In this document: piece by piece, positions 52,077-62,811 of the stretch
How the letters are laid out: every line of letters begins with the position of its first letter
Position numbering within the stretch: the stretch's first letter is position 1
Assembly (NCBI RefSeq): GCF_004770615.1
Contig: NZ_RQER01000004.1
Span: 496,001 to 560,000 of the forward strand
DNA: 64,000 nt
Reading direction: 5' to 3'
Source: Leptospira langatensis
Lineage (GTDB): Bacteria; Spirochaetota; Leptospiria; Leptospirales; Leptospiraceae
The notes under the pieces: model-generated
Told to the model about the DNA's origin: nothing
The model's database searches: none
The model's input: only the letters and a program-made list of their open reading frames with translations
Translations under genes and position numbers: made by a program

Positions 52077-53361
52077 AAGACTCGCAGTAGTAACCCCTAT
52101 TTTCTCGGAACAGATCTCAGGCGGTTCCGAGAAATTGATCTATCAGTATACTCTGATGCTCTCTAAGTTCTATGAAGTTACTGTACTCGCGACTCGATCT
52201 TTGGATTATATTACTTGGAAAAACCAAGTCCCAGTCAAGGATCTAGAACCTGTGCTTCTTGGAAAAGATCTGGAGAAGAAGGTCAGCCAAGAGTGGATCG
52301 ATACGGCAAACGGCGACAGGATCCGAGTACTTCGTTTCTCAGTGGAGAAAGAAAGGAATATCCGCAAATTCAATCAGTATTCCGACAAATTATTCCGTTC
52401 TTTTGAGTTTGCCTCGGGAGGAAAACCAAAGTTTGGGACCCAAGAGGACAGAGAAAGGACCTGGGTAGACATGCAAGGTCCTTATTGTCCGGATCTGATC
52501 CAATATATAGAAACGAATGAAAGAGATTACGACGTCTTTGTCTTCGTATCGTATCTTTATTATCCGATGGTGTACGGACTTCCTTTAGTAGCAAAAAAGG
52601 CAGTAGTGATCCCTACTCTGCATGACGAACCACCCGCTCGTTTATCAGTATATTCTAATTTATTTAAAGACGATTCCGCGTATTGCTTCAATACTCCAGA
52701 GGAAAAAGATCTATTTCAAAAATTATACGGCTATAATCCGAGTCTCGGAAATGTGATCGGTATGCATCTGCCGATACCGGAAACGAAAGGAGGTACTTCC
52801 TCCAAAAACACACAAGACTCCTTCGATTTTCTGTATGTGGGAAGGATAGACGAAGGAAAGGGAGTCTTGGAGATGGCAGAATACTTTTCGGAATGGCAAA
52901 GAAGAAGTGGCCGCAACGATATACTTACCTTAGTCGGTAAGGGAGACGATAAACTTCTCCAAAGAATATCGAAATTCCCTCATATAAGGCCGCTTGGCTT
53001 TGTGAGTGAAAAGGAAAAAGACGATCGTATCGCGAATGCTGATATACTGATCAATCCTTCCCCCATGGAAAGTTTTTCCATTATTCTGATGGAGGCTTGG
53101 ATCCGACAAAAGGCAGTATTAGTAAACGGAAAATCGGACGTACTTAAAGGACATTGCTTAAGAAGCAACGGAGGATTGTATTATTCCGACAGGGACAGCT
53201 TCTCCGCAATCGCCGATTATTTAGTCAGCCATAAAAAAGAAAGAGAAGAGATGGGAGCCAACGGCAAGAAATACGTTCAGGCAAATTTCAACCCGGAGAT
53301 CGTCGAAAAGAAGTTAATCCGCATCGTAGAAAGATGCATTCGAAGAAGGTACTCCGAGTAA
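52060..53361 (+). CDS. GT-B glycosyltransferase, family 4-like
   Basis: 433 residues from a TTG at 52060, overlapping the previous stop by 17 bases. A strong N-terminal domain (RLAVVTPIFSEQISGGSEKLIYQYTLML) and LATRSLDYITW point to GT4. The donor half has FDFLYVGRIDEGKGVLEMAEYF, HIRPLGFVSEKEKDDRIANAD and INPSPMESFSIILMEAWIRQKAV, with the Glu pair. It is more distant from the two preceding enzymes than they are from each other. Last gene of the operon; the convergent inositol-phosphatase gene ends 5 bases away, leaving almost no space for a terminator. Confidence 0.9.
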   Translation: MLNSRRRLAVVTPIFSEQISGGSEKLIYQYTLMLSKFYEVTVLATRSLDYITWKNQVPVKDLEPVLLGKDLEKKVSQEWIDTANGDRIRVLRFSVEKERNIRKFNQYSDKLFRSFEFASGGKPKFGTQEDRERTWVDMQGPYCPDLIQYIETNERDYDVFVFVSYLYYPMVYGLPLVAKKAVVIPTLHDEPPARLSVYSNLFKDDSAYCFNTPEEKDLFQKLYGYNPSLGNVIGMHLPIPETKGGTSSKNTQDSFDFLYVGRIDEGKGVLEMAEYFSEWQRRSGRNDILTLVGKGDDKLLQRISKFPHIRPLGFVSEKEKDDRIANADILINPSPMESFSIILMEAWIRQKAVLVNGKSDVLKGHCLRSNGGLYYSDRDSFSAIADYLVSHKKEREEMGANGKKYVQANFNPEIVEKKLIRIVERCIRRRYSE

Positions 53362-53365
53362 GCTG

Positions 53366-54181
53366 TTAAAAGCTTAAGAAATCGCCCAAGATCTCCACCA
53401 TTCTTTCGTGCAGGAGTCCGTTCGAAGCGATTACGTTTGTGATATAAGGATGAAATGTATTATTCGCGAAGGTGCTCAGCTTTCCTCCTGCTTCTTGCAG
53501 AATGGCAGCCGCTGCAGTCATATCCCAAGGCTTCAGATCTTCTTCCCAAAAGGCGTCGAATTTTCCTTCTGCCACCCAGCAAATATCCAGTCCTGCCGAA
53601 CCTGTTCTTCTTACTCCTCTGGATCTGAGGATAAAATTCTTTAGATTGAACATGAGCCTGTCTATCTTCTCTTCTCTATCATACGGAAAGCCGGTGCAAA
53701 GAAGTGCCTTTCGCATCTCCTTGGTCTCGGAAACATGGATAGGAGTCTTGTCCTTAAACGCACCACCGCCCAGAGTTGCGTGATAGACTTCTCCGATAGC
53801 GGGCATAGGAACAATGCCCATAACTGCAGATTTCGTTTCTAGATCTTCGAGCCCGATACAGCAACAATAGAGAGGAAGTCTATGAGAATAATTTACGGTT
53901 CCATCTAAAGGATCTATGATCCATTTAAACTGAGAACTTCCCTCGTAAGACGATCCTTCTTCTCCCAGAATATGATCTTGAGGAAAGGCCTTTCTGATCT
54001 CGGAGACGATCAATTCTTCGGAGCCTTTATCTGCAATCGTAACCAGATCGGATTCGATAGTACCCTTATGAGAGATTTGCAGATCTTCTCTTTCATGGGT
54101 ATTCTTTAAGAATTCCATAATCTTAGGGGAGAAGTTTAGGAAATGCTGGTACCTGAGACGGATTTCGTTTTCGTAGCTCAT
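53366..54181 (-). CDS. Inositol-monophosphatase-family phosphatase
   Basis: 271 residues. Metal-binding motifs are intact: LGEEGSSYEG, WIIDPLDGTVNYSHRLPLY and, near the C-terminus, EDLKPWDMTAAAAILQEAGGKL. The family hydrolyses inositol-1-phosphate, and members also act on fructose-1,6-bisphosphate, histidinol phosphate or adenosine phosphates, so the substrate is open. In a leptospire, inositol phosphatase activity could feed lipid or glycan synthesis. It is a single gene downstream of the DUF1232 gene with a 76-bp gap. Confidence 0.9.
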   Translation of the reverse strand: MSYENEIRLRYQHFLNFSPKIMEFLKNTHEREDLQISHKGTIESDLVTIADKGSEELIVSEIRKAFPQDHILGEEGSSYEGSSQFKWIIDPLDGTVNYSHRLPLYCCCIGLEDLETKSAVMGIVPMPAIGEVYHATLGGGAFKDKTPIHVSETKEMRKALLCTGFPYDREEKIDRLMFNLKNFILRSRGVRRTGSAGLDICWVAEGKFDAFWEEDLKPWDMTAAAAILQEAGGKLSTFANNTFHPYITNVIASNGLLHERMVEILGDFLSF

Positions 54182-54257
54182 CTGAAATATATTCTTTGAA
54201 GCTCATTCTTGGGCGAGTCACCTAAAGGTAAAGTAAGTAATCCTAAAAAGAAGGATG

Positions 54258-54614
54258 CTATTTGTCTGGTGTTTCCTTGCAATCGATCTGTCCTGAATTC
54301 AAGAAATCTTTCGCCTTCTTTTTATGTTCTTCTTTTACATAGATAGAAGCAGCGGTCAAGACTGCAGCGACCACTCCCGCATCGTCTATATATCCCGCTC
54401 CAAAGAATATGTCCGGAATAGCATCAAATGGAGTTAAAAAGTAAGCGAGGGCTCCTGCAATGGTCAGCTTTGCTTTTAGAGGAGTATCCGGGTCCAGCAT
54501 GGCATAATACAAGGCGATCGCATCCGGCAAGAAAGGCACCTTCCCTGCGACCTTCTTTACCTTGGGCCAGAAACCTTCTTTGATCCTCTCGATTTTTTCT
54601 TCTTCCATACTCAT
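54258..54614 (-). CDS. DUF1232 (YkvA-like) small membrane protein
   Basis: 118 residues from ATG at 54614 (MSMEEEKIERIKEG); the long frame reaching 54797 overlaps the pseudouridine synthase and is rejected. The DUF1232 core is plain: LPDAIALYYAMLDPDTPLKAKLTIAGALAYFLTPFDAIPDI, with LTPFDAIPD as the signature, then YIDDAGVVAAVLTAASIYV. The family has one or two short membrane helices and no known biochemical function. It starts 10 bases after the upstream stop, so it is cotranscribed. Confidence 0.9.
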   Translation of the reverse strand: MSMEEEKIERIKEGFWPKVKKVAGKVPFLPDAIALYYAMLDPDTPLKAKLTIAGALAYFLTPFDAIPDIFFGAGYIDDAGVVAAVLTAASIYVKEEHKKKAKDFLNSGQIDCKETPDK

Positions 54615-54624
54615 TTGGCTTTGA

Positions 54625-55563
54625 TCAGAAGTTCTCCAGATTATTTTCAAAATTCTTAAACCGTTCCGGGATGGGCAGGACGATTTGCACTTCTTCCCCA
54701 CTAAAAGGATCCTTAAATTCGAGCCAATAGGAAAGAAGAAGAAGTCCGTAGTTCTCAAACAAATGCGCGTTCCTGGAATACAATAGATCGCCAACAACCG
54801 GACTCCTAAGGCTTTGCAAATGCACTCTGATCTGGTGAGTCCTTCCGGTTTCCAAGTCTGCCTCTACAAGGGAGAATTTTCTGCCGTTCTTAGAAACCGC
54901 GGTTTGCAGCACTTGGTAGTGAGTGATCGATGGCCTTCCCTTGGTAGTAACTGTCATCTTCAGTCTTTCTACGGGATGTCTTCCGATCGGCTTATCGATC
55001 GTGCCCTCTCCTTCCGGTAGACTTCCTTGGACCCAAGCCAGATATTTCTTAGTAATATTCCTTCTTCTAAAAAGCTCGGATAACTTTGCGTGGGCAGTAT
55101 CGTTCTTTGCCACGATCATCAACCCTTCTGTAGGTTTATCCAAACGATGGACAATCCCGGGCCTATCTTCTCCCCCGATCGAGGAGAGTTCTTTAAACTT
55201 GTATAAGAGGCCGTTGATCAGGGTTGTAGATCTGTCTCCTGGGCCGCTATGAGAAGCGATCCCTGGAGGTTTTCGGATAATTAAATACTGAGGAGTTTCT
55301 TTCAGCACCTCTAGATCCATTTTTACCGGAGTGAGATTCAGGGGAGGCTTAGGAGGAACAGAGATCTGGAACTCTTCTCCCGGACTAACTTTATAAGAAG
55401 GCTTTAAAATAATCTTTCCGGAGCCGTCTTTGACCCATCCGGAATCGATCCAATGCTGGATAGACGCTCTAGATATCTCATCTCCCAGAAAATCTTTCAG
55501 AAATTTATCAATCCGAGATCCTTCGGATCCGGCGTTAGCTTCGGCATGGAGTTCGAGGTTCAT
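54625..55563 (-). CDS. RluA-family pseudouridine synthase (RluD-like)
   Basis: 312 residues. An S4 RNA-binding domain spans about residues 16-75 ([28 protein letters not shown]). The catalytic domain has Asp142 in [19 protein letters not shown], the RluA-group nucleophile motif HRLDxxTSG, and later [14 protein letters not shown]. With S4 plus catalytic domains it is most like RluD or RluC, which modify 23S rRNA, but the target uridine cannot be read from sequence. The start MNLELHAEA is preceded by weak ribosome-site sequence. First gene of a two-gene operon with the DUF1232 gene. Confidence 0.9.
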   Translation of the reverse strand: MNLELHAEANAGSEGSRIDKFLKDFLGDEISRASIQHWIDSGWVKDGSGKIILKPSYKVSPGEEFQISVPPKPPLNLTPVKMDLEVLKETPQYLIIRKPPGIASHSGPGDRSTTLINGLLYKFKELSSIGGEDRPGIVHRLDKPTEGLMIVAKNDTAHAKLSELFRRRNITKKYLAWVQGSLPEGEGTIDKPIGRHPVERLKMTVTTKGRPSITHYQVLQTAVSKNGRKFSLVEADLETGRTHQIRVHLQSLRSPVVGDLLYSRNAHLFENYGLLLLSYWLEFKDPFSGEEVQIVLPIPERFKNFENNLENF

Positions 55564-55707
55564 AATAGTTTTCCTAAGAAATACCAGAGGGTATATGTGG
55601 ACTCATTCGGTGCGGATCTTTAAAAAAGATTTCCCATTTTCCGAGAATCAGTATATCTTGGATAAATTCATCGAATAAACCCCAACCTTAATCAAGGAAG
55701 GAAACAA

Positions 55708-56274
55708 ATGGTAAAAAAAATTCTTAATATCCTGCTCGTCGGTGCAACGGTTTTTTCCATCGCTCTCTGCTCTTCCGGAGAAAATAAAGAGCAAGCCGCT
55801 CCCGAGCCTGGTTCTGATCAAAATGCTGCGGCATCTCGTAACGTCAACGTTGACTCACCTGCAGACGTTATTAATAATCAAATCAAAGACTTCCGTTATC
55901 CTGATGGAATCACTCGTCCTGGATTCAGCTACAAAAAAGCTGATGTTAGTGCGGGAGATTTCAGCGAGTGGTCAAAAGCAAATATCGCTGTGATCAAAGA
56001 CGGAATTTCAAAACTTCCTGATGCATGGGCTCTGGAAATCACCGGACATACTGACCAAGTCGGTCCTGAGCAAGCAGAAGGCGATAAAAAAGGAAACGTT
56101 TACTACGGAGACATTCGTGCGAAAGCAGTGAAGCAAGCTCTTGTAAAACAAGGAATTCCTGCAAATCGTATCGTAGTTAAGAGCGCAGGTTCTTCTTCTC
56201 CGGTTTCTGGTTTGGATGCAAAAGATCCTAAGAACCGCAGAGTTACCTTCAAATTCGTAGAACAAGGTAAGTAA
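55708..56274 (+). CDS. loa22: OmpA-domain lipoprotein Loa22
   Basis: 188 residues. Signal [20 protein letters not shown] places the lipidated Cys at 21. A short Ala/Pro/Glu linker is followed by [20 protein letters not shown] and the OmpA domain (about 75-188) with [39 protein letters not shown] and NRRVTFKF, including the Asp and Arg that bind diaminopimelate of peptidoglycan. It matches leptospiral Loa22, an abundant outer-membrane lipoprotein whose disruption reduces virulence in L. interrogans. AAGGAAGG precedes the ATG, and a strong terminator follows, as expected for an abundant transcript. Confidence 0.95.
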   Translation: MVKKILNILLVGATVFSIALCSSGENKEQAAPEPGSDQNAAASRNVNVDSPADVINNQIKDFRYPDGITRPGFSYKKADVSAGDFSEWSKANIAVIKDGISKLPDAWALEITGHTDQVGPEQAEGDKKGNVYYGDIRAKAVKQALVKQGIPANRIVVKSAGSSSPVSGLDAKDPKNRRVTFKFVEQGK

Positions 56275-56303
56275 TTCTCTAAACGGATCTCGGTCCGAAT
56301 TAC

Positions 56304-56335
56304 AAAAAAGGGCGGTTTGATCACCGCCCTTTTTT
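56304..56335. terminator. Bidirectional intrinsic terminator
   Basis: Perfect 13-bp stem AAAAAAGGGCGGT (56304-56316) and ACCGCCCTTTTTT (56323-56335), 6-nt loop TTGATC. The A tract and T tract serve loa22 (+) and the convergent fumC (-), although fumC's stop lies 57 bases away. Confidence 0.9.
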
Positions 56336-56391
56336 TATGCCCGGAGCCTTTCGGCAACGAGCATCTTCATTTGTTGGATCAACTCCGGATC

Positions 56392-57786
56392 TTAGTCCAC
56401 ACTCGGAGAGATCATCTTCTCCGGAAGGACCCATTGGTCGAATTGCTCGCTAGTTAGGATCCCGAGTTCGATACCGGACTCTTTCAAGCTAGTGCCCTTC
56501 TTATGAGCGTTCTTAGCGATCTTAGCAGCGTTATCGTAACCGATATGAGGGTTCAAAGCGGTAACCAACATCAAACTGTTTTTCAAGTGTTCGTTGATCT
56601 TATCCTTGTTCGGCTCAATTCCTCTAGCGCAATGCTCTTCGAAAGAAACCGCCGAGTCCGCAAGAAGTCGGATCGAATTCAAGACGTTGTGAATGATAAG
56701 AGGTTTGAAAACGTTCAGCTCGAAGTTTCCGGATGCGCCACCTATATTCACCGCGACATCGTTCGCAATTACTTGAGAAGCTACCATGGTCATCTGCTCG
56801 GACTGGGTAGGATTCACTTTTCCCGGCATGATCGAAGAACCTGGCTCATTCTCCGGAATGGAGATCTCGCCTATACCGCATCTTGGTCCGGAAGAAAGCC
56901 ATCTCACGTCGTTTGCGATCTTCATGAAAGAAGCGGCAATCGTCTTTAGCACTCCATGAGTTTCCACCAAGGAATCATGAGCAGCCAGGGCTTCGAATTT
57001 ATTCTCTGCGGAAATAAAAGGAAGTCCTGTCTCTTTTGCGATCTGGGCCGCAGCCTTTACTGCAAATTCAGGATGAGTATTCAATCCGGTTCCTACCGCT
57101 GTCCCGCCCAATGCCAATCTGTAAACTGCAGGTAGAACTGCTTTTACTCTCTCAATATTGTATTCTAGTTGTTTTACATATCCGGAAAATTCCTGGCCAA
57201 GAGTCAAAGGTGTCGCGTCCTGCAAGTGAGTGCGTCCTATCTTGATGATATTCTGGAATTCGGAAGATTTCTTTTTGAGAGTATCCTTCAGTTGTTCCAA
57301 GGCTGGCAGAAGTTTTTTCACCAACTGTTCCGCCGCTGCAATATGCATAGCAGTAGGAAACGTATCGTTAGAAGATTGAGCCTTGTTCACATCGTCGTTC
57401 GGATGGATTGGCTTCTTGGAGCCCTTGGTCCCGCCTGCAATCTCGATGGCACGATTGGAAATGACTTCGTTTGCATTCATGTTTGTTTGGGTTCCGGAAC
57501 CGGTTTGCCAAACGCTTAACGGAAAATGCTCGTCCAGTTTGCCGGAGATGACCTCGTCTGCGGCCTGCACGATCAGGTTCTTTTTCTCATCCGTTAAAAG
57601 TCCAAGCTGGGCGTTAACGATTGCCGCAGACTTCTTTAAGACTCCCAGAGCTCGGATCATCTCTCGAGGAAAACGATCGTTCCCTATATGAAAGTGATGC
57701 AGGGATCTTTCGGTTTGCGCTCCCCAATATTTGGAATCATCTACTTCGATTTCTCCCATGGAATCGGTTTCGATCCTAGTTTTCAT
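56392..57786 (-). CDS. fumC: Class II fumarate hydratase
   Basis: 464 residues from ATG at 57786, with GGAGG at 57791-57795, 4 bases upstream; a TTG at 57801 lies inside the ribosome-site region and is not the start. It interconverts fumarate and malate. Family signature [17 protein letters not shown], with [18 protein letters not shown] and [20 protein letters not shown] as the other two conserved regions of the fumarase/aspartase superfamily. Length equals E. coli FumC (467). Iron-free class II type. Probably a single-gene unit. Fumarase, icd and malic enzyme all occur within this window. Confidence 0.96.
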   Translation of the reverse strand: MKTRIETDSMGEIEVDDSKYWGAQTERSLHHFHIGNDRFPREMIRALGVLKKSAAIVNAQLGLLTDEKKNLIVQAADEVISGKLDEHFPLSVWQTGSGTQTNMNANEVISNRAIEIAGGTKGSKKPIHPNDDVNKAQSSNDTFPTAMHIAAAEQLVKKLLPALEQLKDTLKKKSSEFQNIIKIGRTHLQDATPLTLGQEFSGYVKQLEYNIERVKAVLPAVYRLALGGTAVGTGLNTHPEFAVKAAAQIAKETGLPFISAENKFEALAAHDSLVETHGVLKTIAASFMKIANDVRWLSSGPRCGIGEISIPENEPGSSIMPGKVNPTQSEQMTMVASQVIANDVAVNIGGASGNFELNVFKPLIIHNVLNSIRLLADSAVSFEEHCARGIEPNKDKINEHLKNSLMLVTALNPHIGYDNAAKIAKNAHKKGTSLKESGIELGILTSEQFDQWVLPEKMISPSVD

Positions 57787-57874
57787 GAATCCTCCGTTCA
57801 ATAGTTGCTGGATTAAAAGGGTTGGATTTCCGAATTGGAAAAGGTTTACAGATCCGTAATTCTATACGAAAGAA

Positions 57875-59977
57875 TTACTCGTCTCGGAATTTACGAAGTG
57901 TGTCCGCCAAAGCAGCAAACTCGGGTTTCTTTGCAGTGACGTTCTCCAAATATTCCAAAGTGGAGTCCAACCACGCGGAATCGGATTCTAACTCTTTCCG
58001 AATGAATACATGTCGGATCGAATTCATAGAACGAATCTCGATATATCTCCGCTTCTGGTCATAGTACATTAGGTCGGCTACTTTGTCTTTTCCGAATTCC
58101 GGCGAGGCAATGGCCGCTACGACTTCATCCAGCCAGATGATCCCATTATTCTTCCGGTCCACATAATCGATGGACTTCTGTACCTTGGCCGGGATGAGAG
58201 TGGATTTTTCCTTAGGGCCCATAAGCACTCCCAAGGATTTCTTCTGCTTAGGAGCCTCTTTCTCAGGAGCTGGCTCAGCAGATTTCGGAGAGGAGGCCTT
58301 TTTACTCTGTTTGGCAGATTGGTATTCGTCCGCAGGTTCCAGATCCTTTTTCAAAGGAGAAGAAATGCTGACCCCGAATAAGCTCAGAATCCATTCTAGC
58401 AATTTTACTAAGAAAGACTTAGAGTCTTGGATGGCCTTAAGCCTTTGCTTTTCGTTTTCCTTCTCCCAATCGGTAATCGCCTTGGAGAGACGGATCTGCT
58501 CGTCGATGGCGATCTCCGAGTCTACTCCTTCTACCACATCCTTTAGAAAAGCGTAAATTCCTTTTGCCTGTCCGTTCTTTCGGATCAATGTGTGGATCGA
58601 AGTCCTTCGCTCCTTATTCGCTAAGAAAGAAGAAACCACATTCTCGATCGCCAATGCAACTATCCCAGGAGAATTTCCGGTGGCCTTTTCTCTGGTAAGA
58701 ATATCATTCCTGGTCTTAAATCTTTCCAGTACTTGATCCAGGACTTCAGCCTTACTCAGGCCTGACTTCTTAATGGAAGAATCCTTCAACTTGATAGAAG
58801 ATAGATCCACTGAAAAAGGCTCTTTAGATTCGCGAACTCTCACTACGATATCGCTGAATGCGAGATTGACTAAGGATTCCTTTCTCAAACTAGAAAGAGA
58901 ATCCATAGATTGAGAAAGAACTTCGAACGCTTGCAAGAAGACATCCGAACCTTCCCAGGTCTTGCCGGAAGTAAACGCAGGGTGCTTCTTCAATTCTTGG
59001 ATGAATTGCGCACCTTGGTGAGTCCCGGAAGGTTGGATCCAACCGGACTGTTCTCCAGGAAGAAGAGAGGTTAGGATCCTTCTTCCTAAATTTATAAAAA
59101 CCTCATAGATGATCTCTATTTCAGTCTCGTCAGTTGCAGTCTCCTTCTTCACATCCAGGGTATCGCCCACGAGCTCTTCTAGAGAAGGTTGGATGACATG
59201 AAATTCCAGGTGTAAGCGAAGCAAAGGAGAACGAGAACCTCTCTTTTCAATGACGAGTAACGCCTCCGGATCCGCCTTGATCTGGCTTAGGAACTGAATG
59301 ATCTCGTTCGGTTTTTTGCCCAAAAGAGAAATTAAGGAAGCAAGGATATCGTCCCTCAGTTTGAAATTTCTCTGTAAAAAGGACTCAACCGATAGAGTCT
59401 TTACATTCCTCATAGATATGGGAAGGTTTTTGGAATCTTGGAAATCCACAGGATTTCCTTTTTCATCCGTGTTCAAATATTGACGAAGGACCCAATCCCT
59501 TAGCTCACCGGCAGATCTTCTCTCTGCTAGATTCAAATCCCTTCTTGCGATATATTGTAGGAATGCGGCCGCGCTCTGGGCCAAGCAGGCTGACTTGATC
59601 TTTTGGATCTGATCTGCTCTACGAGAAGCAGGACGGATGGCGACGTTCGCGAGACCTAACTCGCGAGTTTCTTCTGACAGAAAAAGATATTGGTAAAGAA
59701 CGAATCCGTTCTTGTCCTCGAAATATTTCAGATCCGCAGGTTTTAGGAATTGAAGCTGCTCGTACTTAGCGAGCGCAAAAGGAGAATAATTGAATAAGAA
59801 GAAATTCTCCACTCCCTTCTCGATCATATCCAGATCGCGCATGGCTTTCGGATTGGTTTGGAGAAGTAGATTTCGGAGTTCTTCTTCGGGAATTAGGTCC
59901 GTTCTGTCTAAGGGAACGATGCCTTCTTCCGGAACAGGATTCAGAGCCTGGGGTGAATTGCTTTCCGTTTCGGGCAT
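57875..59977 (-). CDS. Large hypothetical cytoplasmic protein
   Basis: 700 residues, no signal peptide. It is mainly helical (EEELRNLLLQTNPKAMRDLDM, SAGELRDWVLRQYLNTDEK), with one short hydrophobic stretch (LVKLLEWILSLFGVSI, about 540-555) followed by a Lys/Pro/Ala-rich linker (about 560-600: QSKKASSPKSAEPAPEKEAP). The C-terminal 100 residues form a separate compact domain (YVDRKNNGIIWLDEVVAAIA ... YYDQKRRYIEIRSMNSIRHV). I recognise no family. The linker between two domains suggests a modular scaffold or regulator. It lies alone between fumC and the malic enzyme, with 144 bp upstream that hold no gene. Confidence 0.7.
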   Translation of the reverse strand: MPETESNSPQALNPVPEEGIVPLDRTDLIPEEELRNLLLQTNPKAMRDLDMIEKGVENFFLFNYSPFALAKYEQLQFLKPADLKYFEDKNGFVLYQYLFLSEETRELGLANVAIRPASRRADQIQKIKSACLAQSAAAFLQYIARRDLNLAERRSAGELRDWVLRQYLNTDEKGNPVDFQDSKNLPISMRNVKTLSVESFLQRNFKLRDDILASLISLLGKKPNEIIQFLSQIKADPEALLVIEKRGSRSPLLRLHLEFHVIQPSLEELVGDTLDVKKETATDETEIEIIYEVFINLGRRILTSLLPGEQSGWIQPSGTHQGAQFIQELKKHPAFTSGKTWEGSDVFLQAFEVLSQSMDSLSSLRKESLVNLAFSDIVVRVRESKEPFSVDLSSIKLKDSSIKKSGLSKAEVLDQVLERFKTRNDILTREKATGNSPGIVALAIENVVSSFLANKERRTSIHTLIRKNGQAKGIYAFLKDVVEGVDSEIAIDEQIRLSKAITDWEKENEKQRLKAIQDSKSFLVKLLEWILSLFGVSISSPLKKDLEPADEYQSAKQSKKASSPKSAEPAPEKEAPKQKKSLGVLMGPKEKSTLIPAKVQKSIDYVDRKNNGIIWLDEVVAAIASPEFGKDKVADLMYYDQKRRYIEIRSMNSIRHVFIRKELESDSAWLDSTLEYLENVTAKKPEFAALADTLRKFRDE

Positions 59978-60121
59978 GTGCGCTTCCCTCTTGCTCCGGT
60001 CGTAATTTGACTAGCGATTTGCGTGTCCTAGTATTTTATTTTCGGAAACGAATCATCGCATTCTTGAGCGCGATCTAAGAAGATTAGACGTTTATTTGCT
60101 ACGGTTCACTTCGCGTCGGGG

Positions 60122-61384
60122 TCAAGCTCTCATCAAACCTTCGAGGAAAGAAACGTATTTTTCTCTTCCTGGGTAGGGTCTTCTTGCGGTCCCGCTTTGG
60201 ACTGCCGCTTCCGCAACAGCAGGCGCTACATGATACAATACCCTTTGATCGAAAGGCTTGGGGATCAGATAATCTGAACCGAACACGAACTTTTCTCCGC
60301 CATAAGCGAGACTTACCGCTTCTGGAACATCCAATCTTGCCAGCTCCGCCAAAGCTCTAGCTGCGGCCAATTTCATTTCCAAAGTGATATGCTTGGCTCT
60401 TACATCCAAGGCTCCTCTGAAAATAAAAGGAAAGCCCAAGACATTATTCACCTGGTTCGGCATATCGCTTCTACCGGTTCCCATAATAATATCAGGTCGG
60501 ACTTTTTTAGCAACTGCGTACGGGATCTCAGGATCCGGATTTGCTAAGGCAAAGATGACCGGATTCAAGGCCATAGACTTCACCATGTCTTCAGTCACCA
60601 TATTGGCGACGGACACTCCGACGAAGATATCAGCATCGTGCATCGCGTCGGCCAGAGTACGGGCCTTCGTATTTTGAACATATTTCTGTTTGGTAGAATT
60701 CAGATCGGTTCTTTCGGAATGGATCACTCCTTTCGTATCCACTAAGAAGATCTGCTCTTTTCGGATCCCGATATGCTGCACTAATTCGGCGATCGCGATA
60801 CCGGCTGCACCCGCTCCACAGATCACCATTTTTACTTCACTAGGACGTTTTCCATTGATCTCGAACGCATTTAATAAACCTGCAACAGTGATGATTGCTG
60901 TCCCATGCTGGTCATCATGAAAGACCGGGATATTCATTCTTTTAATGAGTTCTTCTTCTATATAAAAACTTTCAGGAGCCTTGATGTCCTCTAGATTGAT
61001 CCCACCGAAAGTAGGCTCGAGCATTTGGACTGCCTTGATGAAATCGTCGGGATCCTTCGCATCCACTTCGATATCGAAAACGTCTATGCCTGCGAACTTT
61101 TTGAATAGTACCGCCTTACCTTCCATCACAGGTTTTCCGGCAGCAGGACCTATATCCCCCAATCCCAAGATCGCAGTTCCATTCGTGATAATGCCGACTA
61201 AGTTTCCTTTGTTCGTGTACTCATACACTAGGTCCGGATTTTCTTTGATTTCCAGACAAGGGTAAGCGACTCCAGGCGAGTATGCCAGGGAAAGGTCGAA
61301 GGAATCCCGAGTAGGTTTTGTAGGAACAACTTGTATTTTACCCTTTGGATGCAGGGAATGATATTCGAGGGATTTTTCTCTCAT
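60122..61384 (-). CDS. NAD(P)-dependent malic enzyme, MaeB type without phosphotransacetylase domain
   Basis: 420 residues from ATG at 61384 ([18 protein letters not shown]). The long frame from 61483 overlaps mnmE and has no family match in its first 33 residues. It converts malate to pyruvate and CO2. Motifs: [71 protein letters not shown] (dinucleotide-binding) and [12 protein letters not shown]. coli MaeB carries an extra C-terminal acetyltransferase-like domain that is absent here. It follows mnmE by 43 bases. Confidence 0.93.
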   Translation of the reverse strand: MREKSLEYHSLHPKGKIQVVPTKPTRDSFDLSLAYSPGVAYPCLEIKENPDLVYEYTNKGNLVGIITNGTAILGLGDIGPAAGKPVMEGKAVLFKKFAGIDVFDIEVDAKDPDDFIKAVQMLEPTFGGINLEDIKAPESFYIEEELIKRMNIPVFHDDQHGTAIITVAGLLNAFEINGKRPSEVKMVICGAGAAGIAIAELVQHIGIRKEQIFLVDTKGVIHSERTDLNSTKQKYVQNTKARTLADAMHDADIFVGVSVANMVTEDMVKSMALNPVIFALANPDPEIPYAVAKKVRPDIIMGTGRSDMPNQVNNVLGFPFIFRGALDVRAKHITLEMKLAAARALAELARLDVPEAVSLAYGGEKFVFGSDYLIPKPFDQRVLYHVAPAVAEAAVQSGTARRPYPGREKYVSFLEGLMRA

Positions 61385-61427
61385 AGGAATAAAACCAATC
61401 TTTTCGCTCGGGGAAAGAACGAAAACA

Positions 61428-62804
61428 TTATTTCCCCACGCAGAATTTGCTGAAGATTCTCCCCAGGATTTCTTCGGTGTCAACGCGTCCGTTCACTTCA
61501 CCGATCTCCTCCAACGCAGAATCAATTTCTTTGATATAGATCTCTGCGGGAGCTCCGTCGCTCATGAGAGAAAGACAGTTCTCTAAACTTCTCACAATTG
61601 TGGTAAAATGGAACCGATTCCTTTCTTCCAAAAGGACATAATCTTCCGAGCTCTCCAATCCTTGGAGTTTTTCGGAGATTTTTTGGATCAAAACATCTAG
61701 TCCAGTCTTGGCCTTGCAAGAAATTTCGACCACAATCGTGCCGGGATAATTCTTGCGATCAATGAGATTTTGGTTCCAGCTTGCATGACGGATATCGCTT
61801 TTGTTCGCAGCAATGATCGCGCCTTCCAGTTTGGATCTATTTTCTTCCGCAAATTTCGCCCAATCTGTTTCTTGAGAAACATCTAAGACGAGAACTCTCA
61901 CGTCTGCTTGGGAGAATTCCTTCTCGCTTCTCTCGATCCCCATTTTTTCGATCCGATCCCCAGTCTCTCGAACGCCTGCCGTATCGATGAGCCGAATGGG
62001 AACTCCCGAAAGTAAGAATTCTTCGCTGATATAATCCCTGGTTGTTCCCGGGATCTCGGAGATAATAGATCGGTCTTTCCCGAGGATCAAATTCATGAGA
62101 CTGGACTTGCCTGTATTCGGCTCTCCATAGAGAACGACTCTGCTTCTCTCCAATAGGGTTTCAGCAGCGCTGGACTTGCGCAGAAGGTTATTGCAAATCT
62201 CTACGATGGATCGGATACGGCCCTTTCTTTGTTCGAACGATTCGAAAGTAAGATCTTCGGTAGAGAAGTCTATCTCCGCTTCGCATTCCGCTTTTAAGGA
62301 GATCAATTGACTTCTTAGATTGGAAGTAAGGCGAGAAATTTCTCCGAACGCATTCTTCTGAGCCAGTTCCAATTCGAACCTGGATCTTGCACCAATGATC
62401 CTGCCGATCGCCTCCGCCTCGTTTAGATCTAGCTTTGCGTTCAAGAAGGCTCTTTTAGTAAACTCTCCCTGCTTCGCAGGTCTCGCTCCCGATTGAAAGA
62501 GACATTCTAATGCTTCTCTGAGCAGGATAGGATTTCCATGAGTATGGATCTCGCAGAGATTTTCTCCGGTAAAGGAATTGGGGCCTGCGAAATATAGAAA
62601 TACTACTTGGTCTAACTTCTTTTCCCCATCTATAAAACGACAGGTATAAGCATATCTCGGTTGGATGGAAGATAAAGAAGGGGGATCGCCATAGAAAGAT
62701 AAATGTTTATAAGCGATCTGTAATGCTTCCGGACCGGATACTCTCAGAATACCGATGGCACCCGCTCCGGAAGCGGTAGAAATAGCAGCTATTGTATCAG
62801 CCAC
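61428..62804 (-). CDS. mnmE: tRNA-modification GTPase MnmE (TrmE)
   Basis: 458 residues. With MnmG it makes the 5-carboxymethylaminomethyl modification of wobble uridine. N-terminal folate-binding domain ([22 protein letters not shown]); inserted G domain with G1 [10 protein letters not shown] (227-234), switch [17 protein letters not shown]3 DTAG and G4 NKSD; conserved C-terminal CxGK motif (FCVGK at the end, Cys455). The length is standard. It lies 7 bases from the jag gene and is third in the yidC-jag-mnmE block common near bacterial replication origins. Confidence 0.96.
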   Translation of the reverse strand: MADTIAAISTASGAGAIGILRVSGPEALQIAYKHLSFYGDPPSLSSIQPRYAYTCRFIDGEKKLDQVVFLYFAGPNSFTGENLCEIHTHGNPILLREALECLFQSGARPAKQGEFTKRAFLNAKLDLNEAEAIGRIIGARSRFELELAQKNAFGEISRLTSNLRSQLISLKAECEAEIDFSTEDLTFESFEQRKGRIRSIVEICNNLLRKSSAAETLLERSRVVLYGEPNTGKSSLMNLILGKDRSIISEIPGTTRDYISEEFLLSGVPIRLIDTAGVRETGDRIEKMGIERSEKEFSQADVRVLVLDVSQETDWAKFAEENRSKLEGAIIAANKSDIRHASWNQNLIDRKNYPGTIVVEISCKAKTGLDVLIQKISEKLQGLESSEDYVLLEERNRFHFTTIVRSLENCLSLMSDGAPAEIYIKEIDSALEEIGEVNGRVDTEEILGRIFSKFCVGK

Positions 62805-62811
62805 AATCGAT

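Noticed and set aside
54615..54797. 61-residue extension of the DUF1232 protein
   Set aside because: It overlaps the pseudouridine synthase gene in another frame, and the family start is MSMEEEK.
57169..57519. 116-residue + strand frame
   Set aside because: Antisense to fumC, with no ribosome site and no recognisable domain.
61385..61483. 33-residue N-terminal extension of malic enzyme
   Set aside because: It overlaps mnmE and does not resemble the family N-terminus, which starts at the ATG at 61384.
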